Below are positions 1 through 11,194 of a DNA stretch of 64,000 nt, one piece after another (position 1 is the first letter of the stretch; each line of letters opens with the position of its first letter). Made by a program: the position numbers and the translations under genes. Origin of the DNA: Pegoplata infirma (taxonomy: Eukaryota > Arthropoda > Insecta > Diptera > Anthomyiidae). The notes under the pieces were generated by a model, which was not told where the DNA came from, ran no database searches, and saw only the letters and a list, made by a program, of their open reading frames with translations. Where the stretch lies: positions 64,220,400 to 64,284,399 of the forward strand of contig OY992537.1 in assembly GCA_963921195.1 (NCBI GenBank). The letters are read 5' to 3'.

Positions 1-2604
1 TCGATAACAAACTTTTCTATAGAAAATTTTGTTATCGATAACAAACTTTTCTATAGAAAATTTTTGTTATCGATAACAAACTTTTCTATAGAAAATTTTT
101 GTTATCGATAACAAACTTTTCTTTGGACAACTTTCGTTATTGATAGCAAACTTTTTGTTATCGATACTAAACTTTTCTATGTAAAATTTCTGTTATCGAT
201 AACAAACTTTTCAATATAAAATTTCTGTTATCGACAACAAACTTTTCTATAGAAAATTTTTGTTGTTTTTGTTTTCTTTAGACAACTTTTGTTACCGATA
301 GCAAACTTTTCTATTGAAAAGTTTGTTATCGATAACAAACATTTTCTATAGACAAGTTTGTTTCATTAATATTTTTATAGAGAAGTTTGTTATCGATAAC
401 TTTTCTATAGAAAAGTTGGCTAACGATAAAAAAATATAGAAAAGTTTATTATCGATAAAAAAAAACATCTTTTTTGTAAAAGGTTTTTGTCATCGATAAA
501 AAAAAAAAGTTTTCAATAACAAACGTTTTTGTAGACATTTTTTGTTATCGATAACATAATTTCCTGTAGAAAATTTTTGTTGTTGATAAATAATATTTCT
601 GCAGATTTTTTTTTTTTTATCGATAACAAAAAACTGCGTAAATTTTTTTTTTATTGATAACAAACATTTCTTTAGAGAGTTTTTGTTATCGATAACAAAC
701 TTTTCTATAAAAAAAAACTATTTGTTATCGAGAGCAAAACGTTTCTAAAAAAAAGTCTGTTTTCGAGCACAAAAATTTCCTCCATAAAAGATTGTTATCA
801 AACACAAAACTATTTTTGAGTACAGATTGTTATCGATAACAGAAATTTTCTACAAAAAAGTTTATTACCGACAACAAACCTTTTCTGTACAATAAGTTGT
901 TTTTGATCTCAATAATGTTCTATAGAAATTTTGTTATCGATAACAAAAATTTTGCACAGAAAAGTTACACCTAGAAAAGTTTATTATCGGTAACAAAAAT
1001 TTGCTTTACTAAAGGTGGTTCTCGAAAACAAAATTTTTTTTTGTTATCGATAACAAAAGTTTTTTACTAAAAAGTTTGTTATCGATAACAAAAATTTTGT
1101 ATGGAACAGCTTGTTCAATAACAAAAATGTTCTGTTCAAATGTTTTTTATCTATAACAACAGTTATCTATAGAAAACTAGTTATCGATAACACAAATTTT
1201 TTATAAAAAAAGTTTGTTATCGATAACAAAAATTTTTTATAAAAAACTTGTTATCGATAAGAAAACTAATTCACAAAAATTTGGTATTGATAACAAAAAT
1301 TTTCGATAAATAAAATTTGTTATCGATAACAAAAATTTTCTATGGAAAAGTTTGTTATCGATAACAAAAAATGTCTATAGAAAACTTTGCCTTTAATAAC
1401 AAAAATTTTCTTTTGAAAATCTTGTTATCGATTATTAAAATTTTCTATAGAAAAATTTGTTATCGAAAACAAAAATTTTCTTTAGTAATTATTATTATCG
1501 AAAACTAAAATGTTCTATAGAAAAGTTTGTTATCGATAACAAAAATTTCTATAGAAAAGTTGGTATCGATAACAAACGTATTTTATAGAAAAGTTTGTTA
1601 TCGATTACAAGAATGTTCTATAGAAAAATTGTTATCGATAGCAAAAATTTTCTATTGAAAAGTTAGTTATCGATATCAAAAATTTTATATAGAGAAGTTT
1701 GTTATTGATAACAAAAATTTTCGATACAAAAGTTTGTGATGGATTACAAAAATTTTATATAAAAAGGTTTAATTTCGATAACAAAAATTTTCTTTAGAAA
1801 AGGTCACGCAGAACAGTTTGTTATTTACAACAAAAATTTTCTACGGAAAAGTTTGTTATCGATAACAAAAATGTTCTATTGAATTTTGAATGGCAAACAT
1901 TTTCTATAGAAAAGTTTGTTATCGATAATAAAAAAATTGTATCGAAATATTTGTTAATGATAACAAAAATTTTGTACAAAAAGTCCTCCCAGAAAATTTT
2001 GTTATTGATACCAACAATTTTGTATAGAAAAGTTTGTTATCGATAACAACATTTATCTATAGAAAAGTTTGTTATCGATAACAACAATTATCTACAGAAA
2101 AGCTTGTTATCGATAACAAAAATGTTCTATAAAAAAGTTAGGTATCGATAAAGAAAATTTTTTATGGAAAAGTTTGTTATCGATAACAAAAGTTTTTTAT
2201 AGAAAAGTTTGTTATCGATAACAAACATTTTCTTTACAAAAGTTAGTTATCCATTACAAAAATGTTCTTAAGAAAAGTTTGTTATCGAGAACAAAAAATT
2301 TCTATGGAAATTTTTGATATCGATAACAAAAATTTTCTGTACAATAGTTTTTATCGATAACAAAAAATTTTCTACAAAAAATGGTGTTACCGATAACAAA
2401 AATTTTATATCGAAAAGTTTGTTATCGATAACAAAAATGTTCTATAGAAAAATTGTTATCGATAACAAAAATTTTATATCCAAAAGTTTGTTATCGATAA
2501 CAAAAAATTTTCTATAGAAAAGTTTGTCATCGATAACAAAAATTTTCTATCGAAAAGTTTGTTATCGATTACAAAAAAAATTCTACAGAACAGTTTGTCA
2601 TCGA
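1..2604. repeat. 35 bp palindromic minisatellite, TATCGATA type
   Basis: Tandem array with a unit of about 35 bp. Each unit holds two palindromes: GTTATCGATAAC and TTTTCTATAGAAAA, joined by short A/T linkers. Several dozen degenerate units are visible; many are perfect in the first palindrome and drift elsewhere. Because both halves are palindromic the array reads nearly the same on both strands. It continues at 3154-3990 and 4519-4577, interrupted by inserted elements, and it runs off the left edge of the window. Short reading frames inside it are by-products of the repeat. TATCGATA equals the DRE core bound by DREF in Drosophila, but binding here is only an inference. Confidence 0.93.
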
Positions 2605-3153
2605 TAGGGATGAGATTTTCATGCACTAAAAAATCGAATGCGCTAAAAAATTCAAAATATGCACTAAAAAAACTAAAAATATGCACTAAAAAATAAAATT
2701 TGTGCAATAAAAATCTTGTTTTCATAGGAAAAACTTCTTAAAAAGCAAGAAAGTAACGCCGGGTTTAAATAGTAACATTTAAAACTTTGTATAAGCAAGT
2801 TTTTTTAGATATTAAGACAATCTATAAAAAAAAAATAAAAGAAAAAAAAAATTCTTTTTCATATTTAAAAAAAAAAAATTTAAATTTAAATAGTTTTTGA
2901 AACAAATAAATTTCAATTTGTGTTTTTGCTAATTTATGCCAAAATATGCACTTAAAAGTTGGAAATATGCACAAAATATGCATTTAAAACCAAAATATGC
3001 AAAAATATGCATTCTCACCAAAATATGCAAAAATATGCAAAAACAAATCGATGCCATTTTAACGCAAATTTCTTGATTCGGAAAGATAATTGGTCGATAT
3101 CGTTTTTAGACTGTCGACAAAAAACATGCATTTGCATGGAAATCTCATCCCTA
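2605..3153. mobile_element. hAT-like MITE with 8 bp target duplication
   Basis: A 549 bp element inserted in the minisatellite. It begins TAGGGATGAGATTTTCATGC and ends with the inverted match GCATGGAAATCTCATCCCTA. The 8 bp GTCATCGA lies immediately on both sides (2597-2604 and 3154-3161), as expected for hAT superfamily insertion. The inside is non-coding, rich in ATATGCA and TATGCACTAAAAAA motifs. A second copy lies at 26964-28114 with its own 8 bp duplication, and a truncated copy at about 8118-8405. No transposase is encoded, so it would have to be mobilised by a hAT enzyme elsewhere. Confidence 0.88.
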
Positions 3154-3990
3154 GTCATCGATAACAAATATTTTCTATAAATAAGTTTGCTATCGATAAC
3201 AAAAATGTTCTATAGAAAAGTTTGTTATCGAAAAAAAAATTTTTCTATAGAAAAGTTTGTCGTCGATAACAAAAATTTACTATTGAAATCTTTGTTTTCG
3301 ATAACAGAAATTTTCTTTTGAAATGTTTGTTATCGGTTACAAATTTTCTATCGAACAGTTTGTTATCGATAGAAAAAAAATCTATAGAATTGTTTGTAAA
3401 CGAGTACAAAATTTTTGTATAGTAATGTTTCTTATCGAAATTTTCTATAGCAAAGTTTGTTATCGATGACAAAAATTTTACATAGAGTAGTTTGTAATCG
3501 ACAACAAACATTTTCTATAGAAAAGGTTGTTATAGATAGCAAAAATGTTCTATAGAAAATGTCGATAACAAAAATTTTGTATAGAAAAGTTTGTCACCGA
3601 TGAAAAGTATTCCATAGAAAAGTTTGTTATCGATAACAAAAAATTGTATAGAAGAGTTTGCTATCGATAACAAAAGATTTTTTTATAGAAAAATTTGTTA
3701 TCGATAACAAAAATTTTGTGTAGAAAAGTTTGTTATCGAAATTTTCTATAGAGAAGTTTATTATCGATAACAAAAATTTTCTATTAAATAGATTGTTATC
3801 GATAATAAATGTTTTCTATAGAACAATAAAAAAATTTTGTTATCGATAACAAACTTTTTAATAGAAAATGTTCGTTTTTTAAATGTTTCGATACAAGAAT
3901 TATATATTTATAGATAACAAAAAAAAAAATCCCATAAAACGTTTTGTTTATCGATTACAAATTTTTTTTCTTTAGAAATTCTTTGTTATA
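3154..3990. repeat. 35 bp TATCGATA minisatellite, continued
   Basis: Same unit as 1-2604, resuming exactly after the MITE target duplication. Units become more degenerate towards 3900. The array then meets a TA-flanked MITE, and a last remnant follows it at about 4545-4577. Confidence 0.9.
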
Positions 3991-4518
3991 TACACTTAGA
4001 AAATTATTGCAGTTACTACATGCCGGTCATTTGTGTAGTAAGTAGTAGTTGTTGTTTTCAACTACAACTTCAGTTGTTTTTGTATGAAAAATCTCAAACA
4101 ACTATTTTTTGTTGTCGTTTTAAAAATAAATACAAAAAATTACTACATTGTAGTAACAGTTGTTTTATGTAGTTGTTTTATGTTTTTAGTATAAAAAAAC
4201 TTATAATTTTCTAGAAATTTTTAGAAAAAGGGATGTGTTGAACGAGTTGGAAGTGTCAGATGCAGCAGGAATTATTTCCAAATAATTTTAACCGTTTTTA
4301 ATGTTTAGAAGAAAATTCAGACAATTTGAGTTACAGTAAAAACAACTGAAATTTGAAGTAGATTTTACCTTTTTTGTAGTTGTTAATCAATAGTTAAAAA
4401 CAACAACAATTTTTGGTTGATTTTACCGTAAAATGTAGTGAACGCCTAAACAACAGCAAATGTAGTAGTTTTAACTGTCTTTTGTAGTGGAATCTACCGT
4501 CATAATTTTTTGAGTGTA
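3991..4518. mobile_element. TA-flanked MITE, ACTACA/GTTGTT family
   Basis: The ends are inverted: TACACTTAGAAAATTAT on the left and ATAATTTTTTGAGTGTA on the right. This fits a Tc1/mariner-type MITE with termini CACTYARAAAA and a TA target. The inside is non-coding and built of repeated AACAACTA/TAGTTGTT words on both strands. A related TTGTAGTTG stretch lies at 23890-24010. The element sits in the minisatellite array, whose remnant continues after it. Confidence 0.7.
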
Positions 4519-4577
4519 AAAATATTTTGTTATTTTACAATTTTTTTTTTTTTTCTATCGATAAAAAATTTTCTATA

Positions 4578-4748
4578 AGCGTCCAACCTGAATCAAATTA
4601 CGTCGCGTAAGGCGTAACGCCCAATAATTTTTCGTTTCTAATATTTTAATGTGAGTAACCTAAATCAAACGGACGTAAAAATTTAAAATTTTATGTGTTT
4701 GTTTTTTTTTACGTCTTGCGCTACGCATTTGATTCTGGTTCGACCCTA
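4578..4748. mobile_element. Short inverted-repeat MITE, about 170 bp
   Basis: Left arm AGCGTCCAACCTGAATCAAA and right arm TTTGATTCTGGTTCGACCCT are inverted copies with a few mismatches. The inversion extends inward through GTCGCGTAAGGCGTAA and TTACGTCTTGCGCTACGC. It is non-coding and lies directly upstream of the CAP exon, so it sits in that gene's intron if the acceptor at 4782 is real. Confidence 0.6.
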
Positions 4749-4782
4749 AAAAACATTTGTTTTCTTTTTTTTTTCATGATAG

Positions 4783-5430
4783 CGCTTGGCAAAACTAAAT
4801 CGTTTACAACATCGCGATGAAAACGATTATGGTGAAAATCTTTATTATTGTATGAATTATGATCCCTCCGGAGAGGACTGTGTCAAAAGCTGGTATGATG
4901 AAATTAAATATTACAATTATTCAAAGCCTGGATTTAGCAGTAAAACTGGACATTTTACTGCTGTTATTTGGAAGGAATCCAAAGAACTAGGTGTTGGTAT
5001 AACTAAAATGTAAGAAAAATTTTGAACAAAATCTCAAAACTATTCAAATCTAAATATTATTTTTCTTTATTCCAGTGCTAACAAAACTTATGTTGTTTGC
5101 AATTATTCACCGCCCGGTAATGTTCTTAATAATTTCAAGGATATGGTGCCACCTTTAGGATCTAAACCGTCGTCGAGTGGAAATGTTAGCACACCTACAG
5201 AAAATTTAAAAACCTCTTTCCAACCAAAACCAATTTCAAGTAGACTTTTTAGAAAACCTAAAGCCAAACAGAGTACAACAACAACATTTGAGGAAGTTTA
5301 CCCAGATACCAAAAGTATAAATAGTTTTCCTCCCATGACAATAAATAATAATCAGTCAAATGTAGTTACTTCTGAATGGACTCAAGTACTTAGAACAAGG
5401 GAAGTAACGTATACAGTAAGGCATAATTAA
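4783..5430 (+). CDS. CAP-superfamily protein (GAPR-1/GLIPR2-like), last two exons
   Basis: Two exons are visible: 4783-5009 and 5076-5430, split by a 66 bp intron with GTAAG donor and TTCCAG acceptor. Splicing keeps the frame. The first visible exon follows a pyrimidine tract ending in AG at 4781-4782, and an in-frame TAG just upstream shows that the real start lies in an unseen upstream exon. Exon one carries LQHR, YGENLY and GHFTAVIWKES, the last matching the CAP1 signature. Exon two starts with YVVCNYSPPGN, matching CAP2. The putative CAP cavity residues (His and Glu) are therefore present. After the domain comes a Ser/Thr/Asn-rich tail of about 95 residues, longer than the short end typical of GAPR-1. 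AATAAA overlaps the stop at 5429-5434. CAP proteins include membrane-associated and secreted forms; no signal peptide can be judged because the N-terminus is missing. No stop or frameshift is seen. Its role in this organism is unknown. Confidence 0.82.
5010..5075 (+). other. Short GT-AG intron of the CAP gene
   Basis: 66 bp, starting GTAAGAAAAA and ending in a T-rich tract and CCAG. Removing it joins the two halves of the CAP domain in one frame, which is the main proof that the gene is eukaryotic. Its length is typical of small insect introns. Confidence 0.85.
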
Positions 5431-5460
5431 TAAACTTTCATAATTAGTAAATAAATTTTT

Positions 5461-5840
5461 ATATTGCAAGGTCCAGCACTTGGACCCAGGAGAGAAAAAG
5501 TTGTTTCTTTTTGGTCTGCCCACTTTTGTGGGCGTAGATAATTAAAACTTATTTAATTACTGACATAATTGTATTACTCAAGTGCAATGTTAATTATTCA
5601 TTTCATATTCATTCATTTCATATTCATAACCAAGATAGAGCAAAACGAAGCCAATTTTTTGCCCATGTATCGCCAACACTTTTCACCCTTTTGTCGTGTA
5701 GGCAGTTGATATGTGCATTTTTTAAATTTTGGGGAACACCAATTTTTTTGGATTCAAAATTAGGGCCCATTAGGGCCATCGTATGTAAAGAGAGTCGGCG
5801 ATACTATGGACCAAAATTTGGCTCCGTTTGGGTCTATCTA
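5461..5840. other. Gene-free stretch with small hairpins
   Basis: No coding sequence recognised. Visible are the inverted GGTCC..GGACC at 5470-5488, a GCCCACTTTTGTGGGC hairpin near 5518-5533, and a TTAGGGCCCATTAGGGCC motif near 5760. A similar hairpin with an AAAA loop recurs near 19390 and 33136, so this is likely old repeat debris. Confidence 0.4.
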
Positions 5841-5844
5841 TTTG

Positions 5845-6010
5845 AAAAATCGATTGCATTCGCAGTGGAATGATAAAGAACTGAATGCATTCGATTTTTT
5901 TAAAATCGAATGAACAAGAAATCGAATGCATTAATGTTTTTCCATTCAATCGAATGAATTCCAAGGACTGTATTCATTTTTGATTTATGAAATCGAATGC
6001 ATTCACTGAC
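5845..6010. repeat. Degenerate ATCGAATGCATTCGAT repeats
   Basis: Four or more diverged copies of a roughly 30-40 bp unit built around ATCGAATGCATTC palindromes. Spacing is irregular. No coding potential. Confidence 0.55.
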
Positions 6011-6122
6011 TATGAAAATTGAATTGATTTTTTTTTTTTTCATTCTTCGAACCTCTGGAATCGGTATAGCCGAAATTAACACTCTTAGACGCTTTTTATT
6101 AATAATATTTTTTTCGATATTT

Positions 6123-6320
6123 TTATACCCTTCACCACTCGGTGGTACAGGGTATAATGACTTGATGTTTGTAACTTGAAGTTTGTGTTGTCCCACCTTA
6201 AAGTATTCCGATCGACTCAGAATCACTTATTGAGTCGATTAAGCGATGACAGTCCGTTTGTCTTTCCAAATAAAAGTTGTAATCACAATACAGGTCGCAA
6301 TTTTCAAATTGACTTTTCTG
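6123..6320 (-). mobile_element. DINE-like element fragment, terminal part
   Basis: Contains GGTGGTACAGGGTATAATG, then GATCGACTCAG, then GTCCGTTTGTC. The same order is seen in the more complete copy at 57349-58184. Only the end with the GGTACAGGGTAT module remains. The family resembles dipteran mini-me/DINE (Helentron-related) elements, by layout only. Confidence 0.6.
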
Positions 6321-6371
6321 ATGATAAATGATCTTTATAAAAAATATTTTGAGTGATACTTATTTTTGGGT

Positions 6372-7785
6372 CATTCTTTGTGAAATCAATCAAAAATAGC
6401 TAAAAATTTTCGTGACCCCCTCCGATTTGGATGAAATTTGGTTTAGTTGTAACACTAAGTGATAAATTAACGCACACTTATTTTCAGCTCTCTAAGAAAA
6501 CAGTAGGCGAAAATACGGTGGGTCAAAATTTCCCCCAAAATCTCCTAGTCGCGACACTTTGCACCGTAAAAACTTAATATCGTTGGTTATATTAAAGCTA
6601 GAAAGACCATTCTTGGTTTGTTTTGAACCTTATAATATGCTCTACAATACCTACCATAACCAAAAAATTTTCGAAAAAAAATAAGGGTTACCTCCCTTAT
6701 TTTAAGGTCGTGATATTGGGAAGAGAAAATGGAGAGGATGGTATCCCCCGATTTTTTTTTACTTGATAATCTTATTGAGGAAGTCCTAAAGAATATATTC
6801 TAAAATGTTTATGCCACGATCTTTTTATACAAGAGGTACCCCTCATTTTTTTATTTATTTTTTTTTGTGATAGTAATATTGTAGGGCATATTAAGAGCTT
6901 TAAAACAAGCCAAAAATGGACTCTGTAGCTACAATATAGTCCACGATATTAAATTTGTAATGTGCAAGAGTGTCGCGATTTTGAGATTTTGGGGGAATTG
7001 TGAAAAATTTTAATTTTGGTCGATCTAATTGTTGTCCCAACATAAAAATTTTAGGATATGTTCATTAGGACTTGCACTTTGAGAATACTAAGTAAAAAAA
7101 AATCCCCCCATTTCCTCCACCCTTTGCCACGACGTTTAAATAAGGGGGGCACCCTTCCTTTTTTGGAATTTTTTTTGGTTATGGTTGGTCTTGTAGAGCG
7201 TACTATAAGCTTTAAAACAAACAAAAATAGGCTCTGTAGCTACAAAACACTTACGATATTAAATTTTTAAGGTTCAAGAGTGTTGCGATTTGGAGATTTT
7301 GGGGGAAATTGTGAAAAATTTTGATTTTGAGCGATCCCATTGTTGTCCCAACTTAAAAATTTTAGAATATATTCTTTAAGACTTTCTCTATAAGATTATC
7401 AAGTAAAAAAAAATCGGGGGATACCATCCTCCCCATTTTCTCCTCCCTTTATCACGACCTTAAAATAAGGGAGGTAACCCTTATTTTTTTCGAAAATTTT
7501 TTGGTTATGGTAGGTCTTGTAGAGCATATTATGAGCTTCAAAACAAACCAAAAATGGGCTTTCTAGCTATAATAGAACAGACGATATTAAGTTTTTACGG
7601 TGTAATGTGTCGCGACTGGGAGGTTTTTGGGGAAATTTTGACCCTCCGTATAATTGGCCCCTGTTGACTTAGAGGGCTGAAAATTTGCATTTGTTAGTTT
7701 TTTACGTAGTGTAAGACCTAAACCAAATTTCATCAATATCGGAGGGGGTCAAAAATATTCATGATTGATTTGACTAATAATGACC
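6372..7785. repeat. Long inverted repeat with internal modules
   Basis: Left arm about 6372-6815 and right arm about 7345-7785 are inverted and imperfect copies. Markers are GACCCCCTCCGATTTGGATG (left) against a GGAGGGGGTC end (right), and GGTTACCTCCCTTATTTTAA (left) against its complement near 7462-7481. Between the arms lie partial copies of a module carrying GTCGCGATTTTGAGATTTTG and GTTGTCCCAAC, near 6970-7040 and 7270-7350. It is non-coding. It could be a foldback transposon relic or a hairpin RNA source. Confidence 0.8.
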
Positions 7786-8117
7786 CTTTTATTAAATTCA
7801 TTTTATTAATTTAACTAGTTGCTACTGTAGACTCTAAATGAAACAATATGGTGTAGTTTACATAAAAAAATACATGAATTTGTATACAACTGTGTAAACA
7901 ACAATAGCACTAAAGAGTAATCCTCAAAGAATGATAGAAATGGTTTATTCTGAAGATGTTTACATTTTTTTGTGGCATCCAGCTACAGTATTGGGGTATA
8001 CTCACTTTGCCATTCCGTGTGTCAAGCATCGAAATACTGGTCTAGGGCAGCACAAAGTAAATATATCTTTTTGATCAGATCGATTCTAAGACATTTTTGG
8101 ATTTTGTAAAAAAAAAA
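7786..8117. other. Gene-free; includes a DINE-like relic at 7985-8097
   Basis: No gene is seen at 7786-7984. Then come GGTATACTCACTTTGCCATTCCGT, GGTCTAGGGCAGCACAAAGTA and GATCGATTCTAAGACATT in an order matching the other DINE-like copies. It is a decayed fragment. Confidence 0.45.
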
Positions 8118-8405
8118 TTTGATCTCCAATTCTTTTCAGAAATTAAGACAACCTGTAAAAAAAAAAAATTTTTCCATTTTTTTAATTAAAAATATGTTAA
8201 GAAATATTCACTTAAAATATAAAAATATACACAATATATACATTTAAAACCAAAATATGCAAAAATATGCATTTTACTAAAATATCCTCAAACAAATCGA
8301 TGCCATTTTAACGTAAAATTCTTGATTCGGAAAGATAATTGGTCGATATCGTTTTTAGACTATCGACAAAAAAAAAATGCATTTGCATGGAAATCTCATT
8401 TCTAC
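8118..8405. mobile_element. Truncated hAT-like MITE copy
   Basis: Matches the right half of the 2605-3153 element: the ATATGCAAAAATATGCA stretch, the AAATCGATGCCATTTTAACG segment, and the end GCATTTGCATGGAAATCTCA. The left end is missing and the right terminus is mutated (TTTCTAC instead of TCCCTA). Confidence 0.7.
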
Positions 8406-8413
8406 TTTTTCTA

Positions 8414-9089
8414 CACTCAAAAAAATACTGGTAAAACGCCTGGTAAAATGCCTTGTAATCCCGTTCTACCAATATTTAACAATTTTCCTTGTTTTTTAAC
8501 AAAAAATTTGCTCAAACGAGAACTACAGTTTTATTAGTAATTTTACAAATTTATTTTCGTAATTGTATTCTACCATTTTGAAAGGTTATTTTACAACAAA
8601 AAACTGTAACTTTACAACAAAGTTTTTATTACGCGGATTCTAGTTGAATTACGAAAAAAAACTGTTACTTTACAAAAATTATGTTATACAAGGATTTATG
8701 TTGTTTAACAAAAAATCTTTTTTTTTTTTTTAATTTATATATTATTTAAAAAAAGTCCCATACATTTTTTTTTATTGAAAATTACGAGGAAATCCTCGGA
8801 ATTTTGCGAGAATTTTACCTAACTCCTATTTTACGAGAATAGACTCGTAAAATCACGAGATTTTTTTGGTAACTTTACAAGAGTGAAGAAATTCTCGTGA
8901 CTTAACTAGATTTTTTTGTAAAATTACCTTGGAAATTTGTACATTTACGAAAAAAAATTGTAAAATTACAAAGAAAAATTTTAATTTTGATCGAAAATAT
9001 TTTTGTTAAAAACAAGGAAAACTATGAAATATTGGTAACATGGGATTACGGTACTTTTTCTAGTAATTAACAAGTTTTTTTTATGAGTG
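8414..9089. mobile_element. TA-flanked MITE (CACTCAAAAAAA family)
   Basis: Begins CACTCAAAAAAATACTGG and ends TTTTTTTATGAGTG, with TA on both sides (8412-8413 and 9090-9091), as expected for Tc1/mariner-type elements. The inside is non-coding and full of GTAAAA/TTTTAC words. Related elements are at 28493-30830 (interrupted) and 51438-53433. Confidence 0.78.
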
Positions 9090-9267
9090 TAATTAAAAAT
9101 TGTTTTGTTCGCTTGAGTTGTTGGAAAAATTTGTTGCTTACTGAAAAAATCTATTGGACTATTATCAAAAATTCTAATGTTTGAACTTGGAAAACATTAA
9201 CATTCTCATTTAATATTAATTCAATCTGGACACTATCAAGCTTTAATTGAAGCTTGGAAATTTCCTA

Positions 9268-10270
9268 CACTCAAAATAATCACTCTGTTAAATTACAGAG
9301 ATACTCTGCTGAGCCAGCAGAAAATACCATAGATTTCCAACCAGCAAGATTTTCTGTTATTTTACGAAGAAAACTCAGTAAAATGATTTCGATAAAAAAA
9401 ACCTGTAAATTTACAGAATTATCTGTAGAATATTGATAAAAGCGACCAGAATTTTACTATTTTATTTACACTCAAAATAATAACTCTGTTAAATTACAGA
9501 AAAACTCTGCTAATTTAACAGAGTACACCATACTTTTCCAGATAACAACATTTCTTGGTAATTTTACTAAAAAACTCTGTAAAATGATTTTGACAGAAAA
9601 AAACTGTTAATTTACAGAGTTTATAGTAAAATATTGTTTAAATATAAAAGCTTTTTTACAGAGAAAACTCTGTAATTTTACTATAATACTCTGTAAAATG
9701 ATTTGGACAAAAAAAAACTGTTAATTTACAGAGTTTTTAGTAAAATATTGGTTAAATAAACCACCATTTAGCAAAGAAAACTATGTAAATTTACATATAT
9801 TTGTAAAATACACTTGATGCAAAAAAAAATTTACAGAAAAAACTCTGTAAATTTACAGAGTTTAGTTAAATGCATGTTATTTTGTAAAATTTTTATAAGA
9901 TTTCTGAAAAAAAAAATTTTGATAACTTTTTCAACTTTTTCTCAAAAAAAAAAAAATATACAGATAAAATTTTGATGTTTGGTAATAATAACAAAAACTA
10001 CTCAAAACAGAAAACTTTTTTGGTTATAAAAAAATACGAAGTATTTTTTTATTAGATCTGTATTTTAGCAGAAAACTCTGTTAATTATCTGTAAAATTAA
10101 GATTACAAAGTAAAAAGTAATATAACAGAGGAAACTTTGTTTTTTTGTCACAACAAAATACAAAGTATTTTCTTTAAATCTGTATTTTGACAGAAAACTC
10201 TGTCAAATATCTGTTGAATTGAGATTACAGTCATTTTACAGAGTATTTTACAGAGTTATTATTTTGAGTG
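9268..10270. mobile_element. TA-flanked MITEs, ACTCTGT family, one nested in a truncated copy
   Basis: The full copy runs 9469-10270: CACTCAAAATAATAACTCTG on the left and the inverted CAGAGTTATTATTTTGAGTG on the right, each next to TA. A second left end with the same terminus starts at 9268 and is cut at 9466, so the complete copy probably inserted next to or into an older one. The inside consists of CTCTGTAAATTTACAGAG palindromes. No coding sequence. Confidence 0.78.
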
Positions 10271-10272
10271 TA

Positions 10273-11194
10273 TGTAGCATTTTTTTTTTAAACAGTCTAT
10301 TGATGATAATAACGTTTAGTATTGCTAACTTTGTCTTTAACAAATTGCATATACTATAGAAAAGTTTCCAATGTATTGTCGACCACTGTATGTATTTACA
10401 AGGTTTATAATCAACTTTTCAAAATTTTCTTTTTGTGTCTTACGGCATAAATATTTTTGCTAAAGTTTTAAGAAACATTTTTTTTCCTATTTTTTCTAAA
10501 AACAAGGTTTTTTTAATTATTTATTTTTTAAAAAAAAATATTATTTTTAATTATTTTATTTTTTAATTTATGCAATTAAAATTTTAATTGGTTTCCAATT
10601 TGCCAATTTACGTAATTAAAAATTTTAATTTTTTTTTGTGCCGGATTTAATTAATTTTTTAATTAATTTTTTAATTAAATCTACGAATTTTTTAATTACT
10701 TTTTTTTTCTGTGCACAAGTGTGTAAAAGTCTATTTATCAAAATTGTTGTAGTACAAATTCATCCGCCAATGAAATACAATTTTTTCCTCCGATAATACT
10801 ATTTTTTTGCTCTCATCTGTTTTAATTGTGTACTATAATTCTAACATCACTCAAAGCTAGATGTCGTTGTTTTTTGCAAATTGTAGTTCATGTAATTCAC
10901 ACTACTGTTTCTGACATATTTTTTCATTGTTATTGAAAATTTGACACATTTTAAATTTATGGTGCTTTTTTTACAACGAGCGATAAGAGTTGACAACAAA
11001 ACCGTCCGTGTATTTTATGGTGACATGTAAATAAGTGAAACAAATGTTTTAGATAAGTACCATTCATGTATCTAAAAATAACAATAGAAATGAAAATTTG
11101 GAAAATTTTACAATTCATTTGAAGTTGTGGGAAGTTAAATAAATTTTATGTTAAAGCAATTGTAATTGTGTATGAAAATATCAAATTCTATTAA
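10273..11194. other. Gene-free AT-rich stretch
   Basis: No gene recognised. 10495-10700 is extremely AT-rich and made of TTTTAATTAAAA-like palindromic words. The rest (10700-11194) looks like non-repetitive intergenic or intronic DNA. Confidence 0.4.

Noticed and set aside
1..2604. Telomeric or centromeric satellite
   Set aside because: No TTAGG-type telomere repeat is present. The array is short, interrupted and flanked by ordinary interspersed repeats, so there is no ground for a centromere claim.
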